From positions 1-5,444 of the forward strand of contig SXSX01000017.1 of assembly GCA_005793295.1 (NCBI GenBank): a stretch of DNA of 5,444 nucleotides, read 5' to 3'. The position numbers and the translations under genes are program-made. The stretch comes from Burkholderiales bacterium (lineage in GTDB: Bacteria; Pseudomonadota; Gammaproteobacteria; Burkholderiales; Burkholderiaceae_C). The notes beneath the pieces were generated by a model. It ran no database searches, was not told the DNA's origin, and worked only from the letters and a program-made list of their open reading frames with translations. Shown here in pieces: positions 4,010 through 5,444 of the stretch. Each line of letters opens with the position of its first letter. The stretch's first letter is position 1.

Positions 4010-5444
4010 GTGCACTTTGGGACTTAGGCCATATCAAGCCGCAAACCGAGATTGTTTTGGCCGGCGAGACGATCACCGATCTCTTTTGGAATGGCGTCAA
4101 AAAACGTGGCCCGCTGGTTTGGATGCGACAAAAGCATCTTGGCGTCTGGCGCAGCTGGACCTGGGATCAAACCGCTTGCGCGGTCGATGAAATTGCAAAC
4201 GGCCTACTGAGTTTAGGTTTTGCCAAAGGCGATTGCGCGTCTATTTTGTCCAACACCGTGGTGGAATGGGTTTGGGCCGATCTGGCGGTTTTGTCGTGTA
4301 GCGGCGTATCCAACGGCATTTACCCGACCGATGCGAGTAGCCAGGTGCATTACCTGTGCGAAGATTCTCGTACCCGGTTCTTGTTTGTAGAAGATGACGA
4401 ACAACTCGACAAGGCCCTAGAGGTTCGCAGCACGCTGCCCTTGCTGCGAAAAATTGTGGTGTTTGATATGGAAGGTCTTCGCACGTTAGATGACCCCAAC
4501 GTCATCAGCTTAGATGCACTCAGAGCGCTCGGTCGCGCCCACAAAGCGGCCCACCCCAACGCGTTACAGGAACGTATCGCTCTTTGCCAACCAGAAGATT
4601 TGGCAATTTTGGTGTACACCTCGGGTACCACGGGAAAACCCAAAGGCGCCATGCACTTGCACAGCAGCCTTGTCTTTACTGTGCACGGCTACAACCTGCT
4701 TGTAGCGCAAGACGAAAACGACGAACGGATGTGTTTTTTACCGCTGTGCCATATTGCAGAGCGCATGGGCGGCGAATATTCGGCAATGTACACAGGCGCG
4801 AAACTCAATTTCGTCGAAAATCCTGAAACTATTCCAGAGAACGTGCGTGAAATTGCGCCCACGGTCTTTACGGGCGTGCCGCGCGTTTGGGAGAAGTTTT
4901 ATTCGGGCGTGATGATCTCATTAAAAGAAGCCGGAGCCCTTCAACAAGCCGCCTACGCTTGGTCAATAGGAGTAGGAGCCACCATTGCCGAAAAGGTCTT
5001 GGCACAAGAGCCGGTCAGCGGATGGCTCAAATTGAAATTTAGAGTAGCTCAAGTTTTGACGCTCAACAATGTTCGCAAACTCATTGGCATTCACCGCGCC
5101 CGCTATTTGGTGACAGGCGCTGCGCCTATTTCGCCGGATTTGGTGCGTTGGTATTTGGCATTGGGTGTTCCGATGTTAGAAGTCTGGGGCATGACCGAGA
5201 CCTGTGGCGCCTCTACCGGTGTGCCCCCAGATCGCATGCGCCCTGGATCGATTGGCCCCGCTGCAAGCTACAACGAAGTTCGCTTGGATCCCGTCACCAG
5301 TGAAATCTTGGTGCGCGGAAAAAATGTGTTCGCCGGCTACCTTAACCTGCCTGAGAAAACGGCCGAAACCATTGACCCTGACGGTTGGCTGCATACCGGC
5401 GATGTCGGCATCATGGACGATGAAGGCTATTTCAGGATTACCGA
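4006..5444 (+). CDS. AMP-forming acyl-CoA synthetase/ligase, long-chain (COG1022-like) type, 3' truncated
   Basis: The frame is open from ATG 4006 to the window edge: 479 codons plus two bases. The enzyme activates a carboxylic acid with ATP to an acyl-adenylate and then to acyl-CoA. Adenylate-forming motifs appear in order: the P-loop YTSGTTGKPKG (204-214, Lys213 included), FLPLCHIAER (244-253), VTGAAPISPDL (369-379), VWGMTETCG (393-401), and GWLHTGDVG (460-468) with the ribose-binding Asp466. The cut comes in GYFRIT (474-479). The PLCHIAER block, VPRVWEKFYSG (291-301) and the insert at about 303-360 resemble long-chain-type ligases of about 600 residues. If so, roughly 120-150 residues are missing, including the C-terminal catalytic Lys. 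The start is backed by GAGG 7 nt upstream and an N-terminus of normal family length. Its position 43 bp after livF suggests one operon and a role in activating the transported acid. The substrate cannot be read from sequence; long-chain, aromatic or dicarboxylic acids are all possible. Confidence 0.92.
   Translation, partial: MSALWDLGHIKPQTEIVLAGETITDLFWNGVKKRGPLVWMRQKHLGVWRSWTWDQTACAVDEIANGLLSLGFAKGDCASILSNTVVEWVWADLAVLSCSGVSNGIYPTDASSQVHYLCEDSRTRFLFVEDDEQLDKALEVRSTLPLLRKIVVFDMEGLRTLDDPNVISLDALRALGRAHKAAHPNALQERIALCQPEDLAILVYTSGTTGKPKGAMHLHSSLVFTVHGYNLLVAQDENDERMCFLPLCHIAERMGGEYSAMYTGAKLNFVENPETIPENVREIAPTVFTGVPRVWEKFYSGVMISLKEAGALQQAAYAWSIGVGATIAEKVLAQEPVSGWLKLKFRVAQVLTLNNVRKLIGIHRARYLVTGAAPISPDLVRWYLALGVPMLEVWGMTETCGASTGVPPDRMRPGSIGPAASYNEVRLDPVTSEILVRGKNVFAGYLNLPEKTAETIDPDGWLHTGDVGIMDDEGYFRIT

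Noticed and set aside
4921..5055. Slightly different codon flavour in the ligase (ATA, GTA, AGA and TTA codons close together)
   Set aside because: The stretch is short, stays in frame and falls in the variable insert of the ligase family. It is not enough to argue for transfer or recombination.

Overview
The window is a compact, same-strand bacterial gene cluster. It holds the 3' end of a YciA-type acyl-CoA thioesterase, a complete four-gene branched-chain-amino-acid-type (HAAT/Liv family) ABC transporter core in the order livH-livM-livG-livF, and the first 479 codons of a large AMP-forming acyl-CoA synthetase that runs off the right edge. Base composition looks close to balanced by eye (not measured). 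The protein style suggests a Gram-negative proteobacterium, most likely a betaproteobacterium of the Burkholderiales: LivG with an LPYGVRK signature loop, LivM and LivF with basic C-terminal tails, and a COG1022-like ligase directly after livF. That placement comes from recalled family resemblance, not from a search.

Layout. Bases 1-246 are the C-terminal part of the thioesterase. Bases 247-378 are the only real intergenic gap (132 bp); it is A/T-rich, with several small inverted repeats, a weak -10-like box and one striking element. That element is a perfect 9-bp inverted repeat (354-362 / 379-387) that holds the livH Shine-Dalgarno in its loop and the livH GTG start codon in its right arm. 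Bases 379-3962 are livHMGF, packed with a 1-nt gap (H/M) and two 4-nt ATGA overlaps (M/G and G/F), so one mRNA with translational coupling is expected. Bases 3963-4005 separate livF from the ligase and contain most of a 14-codon mini-ORF. It has its own Shine-Dalgarno, and its TGA overlaps the ligase ATG. Bases 4006-5444 are the ligase, cut within the A8 region (GYFRIT).

How the genes work together. LivH and LivM form the membrane channel, and LivG and LivF are the paired cytoplasmic ATPases. No periplasmic substrate-binding protein lies in the window, so it must be encoded elsewhere, perhaps beyond the ligase. The acyl-CoA ligase in the same probable operon suggests that the substrate may be a carboxylic acid (fatty, dicarboxylic or aromatic) activated to its CoA thioester on entry, rather than, or as well as, leucine, isoleucine and valine. 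The thioesterase upstream would work in the opposite direction, but its link to the operon is unproven.

This is mainly an ordinary transport/activation operon. I see no mobile element, CRISPR array, RNA gene or defence system. The points worth a second look are the start-codon hairpin at livH, the coupling mini-ORF before the ligase, the missing binding protein, the asymmetric ATPase motifs, and the basic tails on LivM and LivF.
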